56,506 bases of DNA from Oxalobacteraceae bacterium (GTDB taxonomy: Bacteria > Pseudomonadota > Gammaproteobacteria > Burkholderiales > Burkholderiaceae_D): positions 1 to 56,506 of the forward strand of contig JAJTGD010000012.1 of assembly GCA_021299035.1 (NCBI GenBank), given 5' to 3'. Below are positions 30,127 through 36,998 of this stretch, in pieces (the first letter of the stretch is position 1; each line of letters opens with the position of its first letter). The translations under genes and the position numbers were made by a program. Under the pieces are notes generated by a model. It was not told the DNA's origin. It saw nothing but the letters and a program-made list of their open reading frames with translations, and did no database searches.

Positions 30127-30909
30127 TTAGTTGATGGGTACGTGATGCGTGAACAACAACACCAGACCAACGCCCAAAGCAATCAAGATCACCTGCGGTA
30201 CCGTGTCACGCCATGTGGCACGGCGCTGCATCTGCGGCATCAAGTCGCTCACTGCAATATAAATAAAGCCTGACGACGCCAGCACCAGCACATACGGAAT
30301 CAGGTCAATGCCATTACCAAGGGTGTAGTAGCCCACCACACCACCGATCACTGCCATCAAGCTGCTGATCAGGTTATAGAAATACGCACGCCGCTTGGTG
30401 AAGCCCGCATTGAGAAGCACGATAAAGTCACCAATCTCCTGCGGAATCTCGTGCGCCGTAATCGCCAGCGCGGTGATTAGTCCAAGTTTTGGGTCCGCCA
30501 GAAAAGCCGCAGCGATCAAGATACCGTCGGTGAAGTTATGCAAACTGTCACCGACCAAAATCATCCAACCTGCCGTGCCCGCCTCATCCGCATCATGCCC
30601 GTGCGCGTGATCATGACCATCACCCTCGTAGTGATGTGAGTGACGCAAAATCGCCAACTTCTCGAGCAAGAAAAATCCCAGCAACCCCGCCAACAAGGTG
30701 GCAAACAAGGAATGCGGACTCGCATTCGACTCAAACGCCTCCGGCAGCGCGTGCAGCAGAGAAGTGGCGAGCAGCAGCCCCACCGACAGACTGACCATGC
30801 GATCCACCATCTTGGACAGCAAGCCATACGACAAGAAGGCAGCAGCAGAAATACTGATCAGCCCGGCCAGGGTCGTGGCCAGCAGGATCGATGACAGCGT
30901 GGGATCGAT
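30127..30909 (-). CDS. ZIP-family zinc/divalent metal transporter, non-canonical start
   Basis: ZIP proteins import Zn2+ and related metals. Seen: histidine-rich loop HSHHYEGDGHDHAHGHD, then the metal-binding helices DSLHNFTDGILIAAAF and ITAHEIPQEIGDFIVLLNAGF, the family core. The reading frame stays open upstream to a stop near 30973 and encodes the expected first helix (SSILLATTLAGLISISAAAF), but it contains no ATG, GTG or TTG before a TTG at 30834 that lies inside that helix. A GAGGAA ribosome site at about 30916-30921 is correctly spaced for an ATC codon at 30909, which I use as a tentative start (260 residues). Alternatives: initiation at 30834 with a damaged helix, or a base error. Confidence 0.82.
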   Translation of the reverse strand: MDPTLSSILLATTLAGLISISAAAFLSYGLLSKMVDRMVSLSVGLLLATSLLHALPEAFESNASPHSLFATLLAGLLGFFLLEKLAILRHSHHYEGDGHDHAHGHDADEAGTAGWMILVGDSLHNFTDGILIAAAFLADPKLGLITALAITAHEIPQEIGDFIVLLNAGFTKRRAYFYNLISSLMAVIGGVVGYYTLGNGIDLIPYVLVLASSGFIYIAVSDLMPQMQRRATWRDTVPQVILIALGVGLVLLFTHHVPIN

Positions 30910-30983
30910 TTTGATTTCCTCGGTTGCCGTTACGGTGAAATACGCCGTACCGTTTGTAGAAGCCCGCTATTTTACGTGGCCGG

Positions 30984-31210
30984 ACGCAGCCAGCGATCGA
31001 TTTCGTCAGGCAGGTAGAGCCTGTCTGGTCAGGCCGATAGCAAGGCGGCAGCATCGCAGACAGTACTCGACGTACGGCAAGATACTGCCAACGCAGCCAG
31101 CGATCAAATTCCTCAGGCGAGTAAAGCCTGCCGCAATCGATCGCTGGCAAGGCGCGCCGACGAAGACAGTACTGGTAGTACGGCAAGGAGGTGCAACGCA
31201 GCCAGCGATC
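30984..31210. repeat. Imperfect repeat array (about 106-bp period) downstream of polA
   Basis: ACGCAGCCAGCGATC occurs three times, at 30984-30998, 31091-31105 and 31196-31210, giving periods of 107 and 105 bases. Further similarity extends on both sides (CAGACAGTACT...GTACGGCAAG before copies 2 and 3; TCAGGC...AGCCTG after copies 1 and 2). An inverted copy, AATCGATCGCTGGC, is at 31135-31148, so the region can fold. It fills the 316-base gap between polA and the ZIP gene, both on the minus strand. It looks like an intergenic palindromic repeat family; no reading frame is evident. Confidence 0.75.
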
Positions 31211-31225
31211 GATTTCGACAGGCGA

Positions 31226-33997
31226 TCAGTGAGCTTGCTCCCAGTTGGGCCCGTATCCCACCTCCGCCACCAACGGCACCTTCAGCTGCGCAACACCGGC
31301 CATCAGCTGTGGCAGCATCTGCTTGACCTGATCCAATTCGGCGTGCGGCACGTCCAGCACCAGCTCGTCATGCACTTGCATCACCATCAGTGTCTTCATC
31401 TTCTCGCGGTCCAGCCAATCTTGGACGGCGATCATGGCTAGCTTGATCAGGTCTGCCGCTGTTCCCTGCATCGGCGCATTGATCGCGGCGCGTTCCGCGG
31501 CTTGTCGGCGTGGTCCGTTGGGTGAATTAATCTCAGGCAGCCACAGGCGACGACCAAAGACGGTTTCAACGAAGCCGTGCGACTTGGCTTGCTGTCGAAG
31601 ATCGTCCATGAACCGCTTCACACCGGCGAAGCGGTTGAAGTACTTGTCCATATACATCTGCGCTGCCGCACGTTCGATACCGAGATTACCGGCCAAACCG
31701 AATGCGCTCATGCCGTAGATCAGACCGAAATTAATCACTTTCGCCGCGCGCCGCTGCTCGGCCTGTACGTCACTCAACTCGACCCCAAAAATCTCGGCTG
31801 CGGTTGCGCTGTGAATATCCTCACCCGAAGCAAATGCGCGCAGCATGGCGGGGTCTTCCGATAAATGCGCCATGATGCGTAATTCAATCTGCGAGTAATC
31901 GGCAGAGACAATCACATTACCCGGCGAGGCGATAAAGGCTTCGCGAATGCGACGGCCCTCGGCAGTCCGTACAGGGATGTTCTGTAAATTCGGCTCGTTG
32001 GATGATAGGCGTCCAGTGACGGCGATCGCCTGACCGTAGTTGGTATGCACACGACCCGTGGTCGGGTTGACCATCTTGGGTAGCTTGTCGGTATAGGTGG
32101 ATTTCAACTTGGCCAAGCCGCGGTACTCCAGCAGCAGCTTTGGCAGCGGATAATCCTCGGCCAGTTTTTGCAGCACCTCTTCGTCCGTCGAGGGCGCACC
32201 ACTCGCTGTTTTTTTGATGACAGGATGCTTCAGCTTCTCGAAAAAAATCTCACCCAGCTGCTTGGGTGAATTCAGATTGAATGGCTGACCGGCCAGCTCA
32301 TACGCCTGCTGCTCTAGTTGCAGCAGCTTAGTGCCTAGCTCGTGCGATTGCGCTTGCAGACGTTGAACATCAATGAATACTCCATTGCGCTCAATCCGCT
32401 GCAGTACACGCGCGGTTGGTAGCTCGATAGTTTGATAAATGAAGCGTAGCCCATCGACCTTGTCGATTTTTGGCCAGAGTGTTTGGTGCAGCTGGAAAGT
32501 GATATCGGCATCTTCAGCGGCGTATTCCGTAGCACGCTCGATATCGACTTCATCAAAGCCAATCTCGGCAGCCCCTTTACCGCAAATCTCGACATAGCTG
32601 ATGGTTTTTCGGTTTAGCCAACGTAATGCGAGGCTGTCCATATCATGGCTACGATGCGACTCCACCACATACGATTCCAGTAATGTGTCGTGCGCAATCC
32701 CCTGTACTTGAACACCGTAGTTTTGAAGTACATGACAGTCATACTTCAGGTGCTGCCCCACCTTTGGCTTGGTGGCATCTTCCAGCCAAGGCTTGAGCTT
32801 GGCCAGCACATGGTCACGCGACAACTGCGCTGGTGCGCCCGGATAGCGATGCGCTACCGGAATGTAGGCTGCCACACCAGGCTCGCAGCAGAGCGAAATA
32901 CCCACCAGCTCTGCATGAAGTACATCCAGCGAGGTGGTCTCGGTATCGACTGCCGTGAGCGCAGCGGCATTTATTTTTTCAATCCACTGGTCCAACTGGG
33001 CATCGGTGAAAATAGCCTCATAGTGTTTCTGTACCGGTACTGCAGGCACTGAGGGTGTTTCAATTTCATCTGCACCGTGGGCTGCGAATAAGGCGCCAGA
33101 TTCGCCATTGGCTGTTGTTTCATTGCCAGCAGCGAGCGATGCATTCAATTCCCGCAGCCAAGTCCGAAAACCCATTTTTTCGAAAAATGCCTTGAGCGCT
33201 AATTTGTCTTCTGCACACTGCTGCAACGAGGCTAGAACTGATTCATGATGCCCGGACAAATCACAATCACATTTCACGGTGACTAGCTGACGTGCAAGGG
33301 GTAACCAGTCGAGTGCCTTGCGCAGATTTTCGCCGACCACACCGCCAATCTCATTGGCATGTGCAATCACGCCATCGAGGCTGTCGTATTGCGATAACCA
33401 CTTGACTGCTGTCTTAGGACCCACCTTCTCAACGCCGGGGACGTTATCCACGGTATCGCCGACCAAAGTGAGGTAGTCGACAATACGCTCAGGTGGCACA
33501 CCAAATTTGCCAACCACACCGTTGCGGTCCAAGGTCTCGTTGCTCATCGTGTTGACCAAGGTGACCTGATCATTCACCAGCTGCGCTAAGTCTTTGTCAC
33601 CCGTTGAGATAATGGTCTTCAAGCCGAGCGCTGTCGCCTCGGTCGCCAGCGTGCCGATCACATCATCGGCTTCAATACCCTCCACCATCAGGATCGGCCA
33701 ACCAAGTGCGCGCACGACTTCATGAATGGGTTCTATTTGCCTCGCCAAGTCCTCCGGCATCGATGGCCGGTGCGCCTTGTACTCGGGGTACATATCGTCG
33801 CGGAAGGTTTTACCCTTGGCATCAAATACGCAGGCGATATGGTCGGCGGCAAAATCTTGGCGCAGCCGACGCAGCATATTGATCATGCCGTAGATCGCAC
33901 CCGTGGGCACGCCATCTGAGTTGCGCAAATCCGGCATTGCGTGGAATGCTCGGTACAGATAGCTCGAGCCATCCACCAACAACAAGGTCTTGTTCAT
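31226..33997 (-). CDS. polA: DNA polymerase I
   Basis: PolA fills gaps and removes RNA primers in replication and repair. The 923-residue product has all three domains: the 5'-3' exonuclease (LLLVDGSSYLYRAFHA, VDYLTLVGDTVDNVPGVEKVGPKTA), the 3'-5' proofreading domain with its acidic residues intact (AVDTETTSLD, GQHLKYDCHVL, YAAEDADITFQLH), and the polymerase (DYSQIELRIMAHLSED, RRAAKVINFGLIYGMS, MQVHDELVLDVPH). I use the ATG at 33997. The frame continues 15 codons upstream to a TTG, outside the conserved region. Divergent from the DUF2782 gene. Confidence 0.97.
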   Translation of the reverse strand: MNKTLLLVDGSSYLYRAFHAMPDLRNSDGVPTGAIYGMINMLRRLRQDFAADHIACVFDAKGKTFRDDMYPEYKAHRPSMPEDLARQIEPIHEVVRALGWPILMVEGIEADDVIGTLATEATALGLKTIISTGDKDLAQLVNDQVTLVNTMSNETLDRNGVVGKFGVPPERIVDYLTLVGDTVDNVPGVEKVGPKTAVKWLSQYDSLDGVIAHANEIGGVVGENLRKALDWLPLARQLVTVKCDCDLSGHHESVLASLQQCAEDKLALKAFFEKMGFRTWLRELNASLAAGNETTANGESGALFAAHGADEIETPSVPAVPVQKHYEAIFTDAQLDQWIEKINAAALTAVDTETTSLDVLHAELVGISLCCEPGVAAYIPVAHRYPGAPAQLSRDHVLAKLKPWLEDATKPKVGQHLKYDCHVLQNYGVQVQGIAHDTLLESYVVESHRSHDMDSLALRWLNRKTISYVEICGKGAAEIGFDEVDIERATEYAAEDADITFQLHQTLWPKIDKVDGLRFIYQTIELPTARVLQRIERNGVFIDVQRLQAQSHELGTKLLQLEQQAYELAGQPFNLNSPKQLGEIFFEKLKHPVIKKTASGAPSTDEEVLQKLAEDYPLPKLLLEYRGLAKLKSTYTDKLPKMVNPTTGRVHTNYGQAIAVTGRLSSNEPNLQNIPVRTAEGRRIREAFIASPGNVIVSADYSQIELRIMAHLSEDPAMLRAFASGEDIHSATAAEIFGVELSDVQAEQRRAAKVINFGLIYGMSAFGLAGNLGIERAAAQMYMDKYFNRFAGVKRFMDDLRQQAKSHGFVETVFGRRLWLPEINSPNGPRRQAAERAAINAPMQGTAADLIKLAMIAVQDWLDREKMKTLMVMQVHDELVLDVPHAELDQVKQMLPQLMAGVAQLKVPLVAEVGYGPNWEQAH

Positions 33998-34207
33998 CGT
34001 TTTGATTATCGCAGAGTTCCCGGGCGTAATTGGCCGGTTCAAGCCGGGTCAAGGCGCGATCCTGGCTAAACTACAGCCGCTTGGGAGCCCATAAGCGGCC
34101 GGGGTGAGCGCGATTCAGGCTTGCCCGGGGTCCGCGTTAGCTGAAGCATGGTTTGTTAGAATGAGGTTTACCGCGCTCGAAGGGTGGCGCTCACTGCGAG
34201 GATTACG

Positions 34208-34543
34208 ATGGAATTGCTAGCTGCTCTACTGCGACAGTCCCGGCTGATCAGCGTCGGTGCCGTATTATCAATTTTGTCGACCGGCGCCTTGGCGGAAAAC
34301 CCGCTGGATGATCCCTACGCCGGCAGCCTCATCCCGGACGGGCGAACCAAGATCACGCAAATCCGCGAACAAAACGCCGTCACCTCGGTGCGCGTACAAC
34401 GGGGCGACAATACTTACCATGTCACGCCAGCTGAGCAGATCCCGTACTATCAGGAAGGGGGACGTGCGGCGACGTGGGAGATTATTCAATTCCGGTCCAA
34501 ACCTGTGGATGACCGCGGCGCCATGCCTCCACCAAATCGATGA
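34208..34543 (+). CDS. DUF2782 family protein, putative periplasmic
   Basis: The 111-residue product starts with a hydrophobic segment (LISVGAVLSILSTGALA) ending in an Ala-x-Ala-type cleavage site before ENPLDDPYAG, so it is probably exported. The rest is a small domain (TKITQIREQNAVTSVRVQRGDNTYHV, EIIQFR) that I recognise as the DUF2782 type found before homoserine kinase in betaproteobacteria. Function is unknown. The ATG at 34208 has GAGG 8 bases before it. It lies between polA (divergent) and thrB, and is followed by its own terminator. Confidence 0.82.
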   Translation: MELLAALLRQSRLISVGAVLSILSTGALAENPLDDPYAGSLIPDGRTKITQIREQNAVTSVRVQRGDNTYHVTPAEQIPYYQEGGRAATWEIIQFRSKPVDDRGAMPPPNR

Positions 34544-34550
34544 ATTCTGC

Positions 34551-34574
34551 GCCCGGCGCCGCCGGGCATTTTTA
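34551..34574 (+). terminator. Intrinsic terminator between the DUF2782 gene and thrB
   Basis: A perfect 7-bp stem GCCCGGC-gcc-GCCGGGC is followed by ATTTTTAT. It starts 8 bases after the DUF2782 stop and ends 8 bases before the thrB ATG. It should separate the two genes or attenuate read-through into thrB. Confidence 0.8.
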
Positions 34575-34582
34575 TAGTCACC

Positions 34583-35539
34583 ATGGCAGTATTCACCCCG
34601 GTCTCGCTAGACGAGATCATTCCCTGGACAGCCAAGTTTCCGATCGGTGCAGTGCGATCCATTCAGGGCATTTCGTCCGGTATCGAGAACAGTAATTTTT
34701 TTCTGTTTACCGATCGTGGCGAGTACGTACTCACGATTTTCGAAAAGCTCAGCTTCACGCAGCTGCCGTTTTATTTGAACCTGATGCGCCATCTGGCTGA
34801 GCGCGATGTGTTGGTGCCGGCACCCCTGGCTGATAATCAGGGTGAAATTCTGCATTCACTGCATGGCAAGCCGGCCGCTATCGTCAGCCGACTGCATGGC
34901 GACTGGGTCCCGGCACCGAAACCGGCACATTGCACTCAAGTAGGGGCGATGCTGGCGCGCATGCATGTGGCGGCGCAAGACTATCCGCTCTACCAGCCCA
35001 ACCTGCGCGGCTTAAGCTGGTGGCGCGAAACAACCCCGATCGTGCTGCCCTACCTGACGGATGACAACCAGCAGCTATTGCGCGCAGAGATGCAGTTTCA
35101 AGAGACCTTTGCGGCATCGACGATCTACCCAGCTTTACCCAACGGGCCGGTTCATGCCGATCTGTTCCGCAATAACGTGATGTTTGATGGTGAACAGCTG
35201 TCGGGCTTCTTCGATTTCTATTTTGCCGGTTGCGACCGCTGGTTATTCGACGTCGCCGTCACCGTGAATGACTGGTGCATCGATCTCGACAGCGGGGCCA
35301 CAGACCCCGCGCGCGTGCGCGCGCTGCTGGATGCCTACCATGCAGTGCGGCCATTCACACCAGAAGAAATCCAAGCCTGGCCCGCCATGCTACGCGCAGC
35401 GGCACTACGCTTCTGGATTTCGCGGCTGTACGACTTCTATCTGCCGCGCGAGGCAGAGATGCTGACTCCGCACGACCCGACGCATTTCGAGCGTATCTTG
35501 CGACACCGCATCCTCCACCCCGTCGAGGGGCTGGGCTGA
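34583..35539 (+). CDS. thrB: Homoserine kinase, APH-type (ThrB class II)
   Basis: This enzyme phosphorylates homoserine for threonine synthesis. It is of the aminoglycoside-phosphotransferase fold, not the GHMP fold of enterobacterial ThrB. In the 318-residue product the start motif [15 protein letters not shown] binds nucleotide, [12 protein letters not shown] holds the catalytic Asp193 and the metal Asn, and [17 protein letters not shown] carries the DFG-like Asp211. The ATG is only 8 bases downstream of a terminator and has no clear ribosome site. The stop overlaps the next gene (TGATG), so the two are coupled. Confidence 0.93.
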   Translation: MAVFTPVSLDEIIPWTAKFPIGAVRSIQGISSGIENSNFFLFTDRGEYVLTIFEKLSFTQLPFYLNLMRHLAERDVLVPAPLADNQGEILHSLHGKPAAIVSRLHGDWVPAPKPAHCTQVGAMLARMHVAAQDYPLYQPNLRGLSWWRETTPIVLPYLTDDNQQLLRAEMQFQETFAASTIYPALPNGPVHADLFRNNVMFDGEQLSGFFDFYFAGCDRWLFDVAVTVNDWCIDLDSGATDPARVRALLDAYHAVRPFTPEEIQAWPAMLRAAALRFWISRLYDFYLPREAEMLTPHDPTHFERILRHRILHPVEGLG

Positions 35540-36306
35540 TGGAGAATCTCGCAGCAAAGGATGGCATCGGTTGGATACGACAAGGCTTCGCCCTGTTCCG
35601 GCGTCAACCCTCAGAGCTATCCATGCTGTTCCTGCTGTACATGCTGCTGATGTTCTCGCTGTCACTGATCCCGGTCATCGGACAGTTATTGCCGCTGCTG
35701 CTGGTACCCGCATTTACCATGGCCTTCATGCAGGCCTGCGTTGATATCGAAGCTGACCGCAAGGTCAAGCCATCCCTGCTACTAACTGCGTTTCGATCGC
35801 CCGCATTGGGGACACTGCTGAGCCTGGGTGCACTTTACCTGCTGGCAGCAATGCTCGCGATCGGCGCATCCTCGCTAATCGATGGCGGTACATTTTGGAA
35901 GCTACTGTCGGGCCAGATCAAGCCGGACGACGAAAAGCAGATCGCCACCGATGAACTGCCGCTCGCCATGCTGTTCTCTGCCTTGGTGTATCTGCCGTTC
36001 GCAATGGGTTTTTGGCATGCCGCACCGCTCGCTACCTGGCAGCGGATGGGCTTGTTCAAGGCGATTTTCTACAGCTTCTTCGCGGTACACCGCTGCGGCA
36101 GAGCCTTCCTTGCCTACTCCCTAGGCTGGGTGATGATCGGGATTGCAGCACCTGCGATCATCAGCGCCCTACTCAGCTTACTTCTCGGCAAGACCCTGGT
36201 CACCATCATGCTGCTGATGCCGCTGTCGGTGATTCTCACCATCGTGATGTATTGCTCCTTCTATCCCACCTATACCGCCGTGTTTGAACGGCCGGAACAA
36301 ACCTAA
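35539..36306 (+). CDS. BPSS1780-type multispan membrane protein
   Basis: This 255-residue protein has about six hydrophobic helices (LFLLYMLLMFSLSLIPVIG, ALGTLLSLGALYLLAAMLAIG, LPLAMLFSALVYLPFAMGFW, LGWVMIGIAAPAIISALLSLLLG, TLVTIMLLMPLSVILTIVMY). The opening [24 protein letters not shown] resembles the Burkholderiales BPSS1780 membrane family, of unknown function. The ATG overlaps the thrB stop (TGATG). A promoter-like element for the next gene covers its last codons. Confidence 0.8.
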   Translation: MENLAAKDGIGWIRQGFALFRRQPSELSMLFLLYMLLMFSLSLIPVIGQLLPLLLVPAFTMAFMQACVDIEADRKVKPSLLLTAFRSPALGTLLSLGALYLLAAMLAIGASSLIDGGTFWKLLSGQIKPDDEKQIATDELPLAMLFSALVYLPFAMGFWHAAPLATWQRMGLFKAIFYSFFAVHRCGRAFLAYSLGWVMIGIAAPAIISALLSLLLGKTLVTIMLLMPLSVILTIVMYCSFYPTYTAVFERPEQT

Positions 36307-36321
36307 GTTTTTCCCCACTGA
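36294..36321 (+). promoter_or_regulatory. HrpL-type ECF promoter element before the small unknown gene
   Basis: GGAACA is followed after exactly 15 bases by CCACTGA. Against GGAACC-N15/16-CCACNNA only the sixth base differs, so 10 of the 11 fixed bases match. It overlaps the end of the membrane-protein gene and lies 93 bases upstream of the ATG at 36415, in the correct direction. A terminator-like hairpin at 36351 would lie in the resulting leader. Confidence 0.55.
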
Positions 36322-36350
36322 TTGTTTGTCGTTGGTTTTGCGTTCTCAAG

Positions 36351-36372
36351 AGCCGAGAATCGCGGCTTTTTT
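36351..36372 (+). terminator. Short intrinsic terminator after the thrB operon
   Basis: AGCCG and CGGCT form a 5-bp stem with a 7-base loop, followed by six T residues. It is 45 bases after the membrane-protein stop and probably ends the thrB transcript. Because it lies between the HrpL-type element and the next ATG it might also attenuate that transcript. Confidence 0.55.
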
Positions 36373-36414
36373 CCAACGAAGTTTATGCATGGCAACAATC
36401 TCAGGGGAAACCAC

Positions 36415-36828
36415 ATGGGAAACATTCACCGCGCGACTGGCGACAATGGCGTCCAATTCAAATACCAGGAACCTTCTGCCAACAGCAAAGGCGAAACGAA
36501 GGGGATTTTGTATGAAAAAAAGGATTCGAAAACCGGCGAAATCAAACTGAAAAGCGCAAGTGGATTCGGGGGAAACTTGCTGATGAAACTACGCGGATAC
36601 TCGGAAGCCAACTACAAGACATGCGGAGACTTTTTGTCCGCCAAGTTTCCAGGAGCAGGAGGTGCATTTCGTGCTGATGTATTTGATATCAAGCGGCAGG
36701 TAAGCCATACGAGCTCCGTTATTCCTGTAGGTCCTTTCAACGAAATGATGAAAACCACGCAAGCCAATAGGGATTTCGCTGAAGGCTTTCTACAAGAGAT
36801 CGCAGCGCACCGACAAAAACAGCGTTGA
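36415..36828 (+). CDS. Unknown 137-residue protein, possible secreted effector
   Basis: I do not recognise this protein. I chose the ATG at 36415, which has an AGGGGAAA ribosome site 5 bases away; an ATG at 36385 is in frame but lacks one. The product is basic and soluble, rich in Lys, Gly and Ser in the first half (KGETKGILYEKKDSKTGEIKLKS is partly repetitive), with AGGAFRADVFDIKRQV in the middle and a helical end. There is no signal peptide or membrane segment. It sits between the membrane-protein gene and uvrD, which I recall as neighbours in related genomes, so it looks inserted. The HrpL-type element at 36294 links it to the other accessory genes. The effector role is inference. Confidence 0.55.
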   Translation: MGNIHRATGDNGVQFKYQEPSANSKGETKGILYEKKDSKTGEIKLKSASGFGGNLLMKLRGYSEANYKTCGDFLSAKFPGAGGAFRADVFDIKRQVSHTSSVIPVGPFNEMMKTTQANRDFAEGFLQEIAAHRQKQR

Positions 36829-36998
36829 CTTCAGCGCTCCATGGAAGTCCGGTCAACAGCCTAGCTAAAATTTCAGTCGGATACACATCTATCGATGCTG
36901 GCAATCCAAAAATCACAGCGGCTGTAGGACGTACTGCGAAATTCAGTTCTATCGGCCATATAAAAAGCGACCACAAGGATCTGGGTAGCGCTGATTAC
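36829..36998 (+). other. Gene-free stretch, possible remnant of a longer reading frame
   Basis: These 170 AT-richer bases lie between the 137-residue gene and the convergent uvrD stop. The frame one base back from the upstream gene is open right through (starting TSALHGSPVNSLAKISVGYT in translation) and runs on antisense into uvrD. The first 57 codons look protein-like and could be a frameshifted tail of the upstream gene, but this is not provable from one sequence. I saw no terminator or repeat. Confidence 0.3.

Noticed and set aside
36415-36435. N-myristoylation signal in the small unknown protein (starts MGNIHRA)
   Set aside because: Gly is at position 2, but the residue at position 6 is Arg rather than a small residue, so the consensus is not met.
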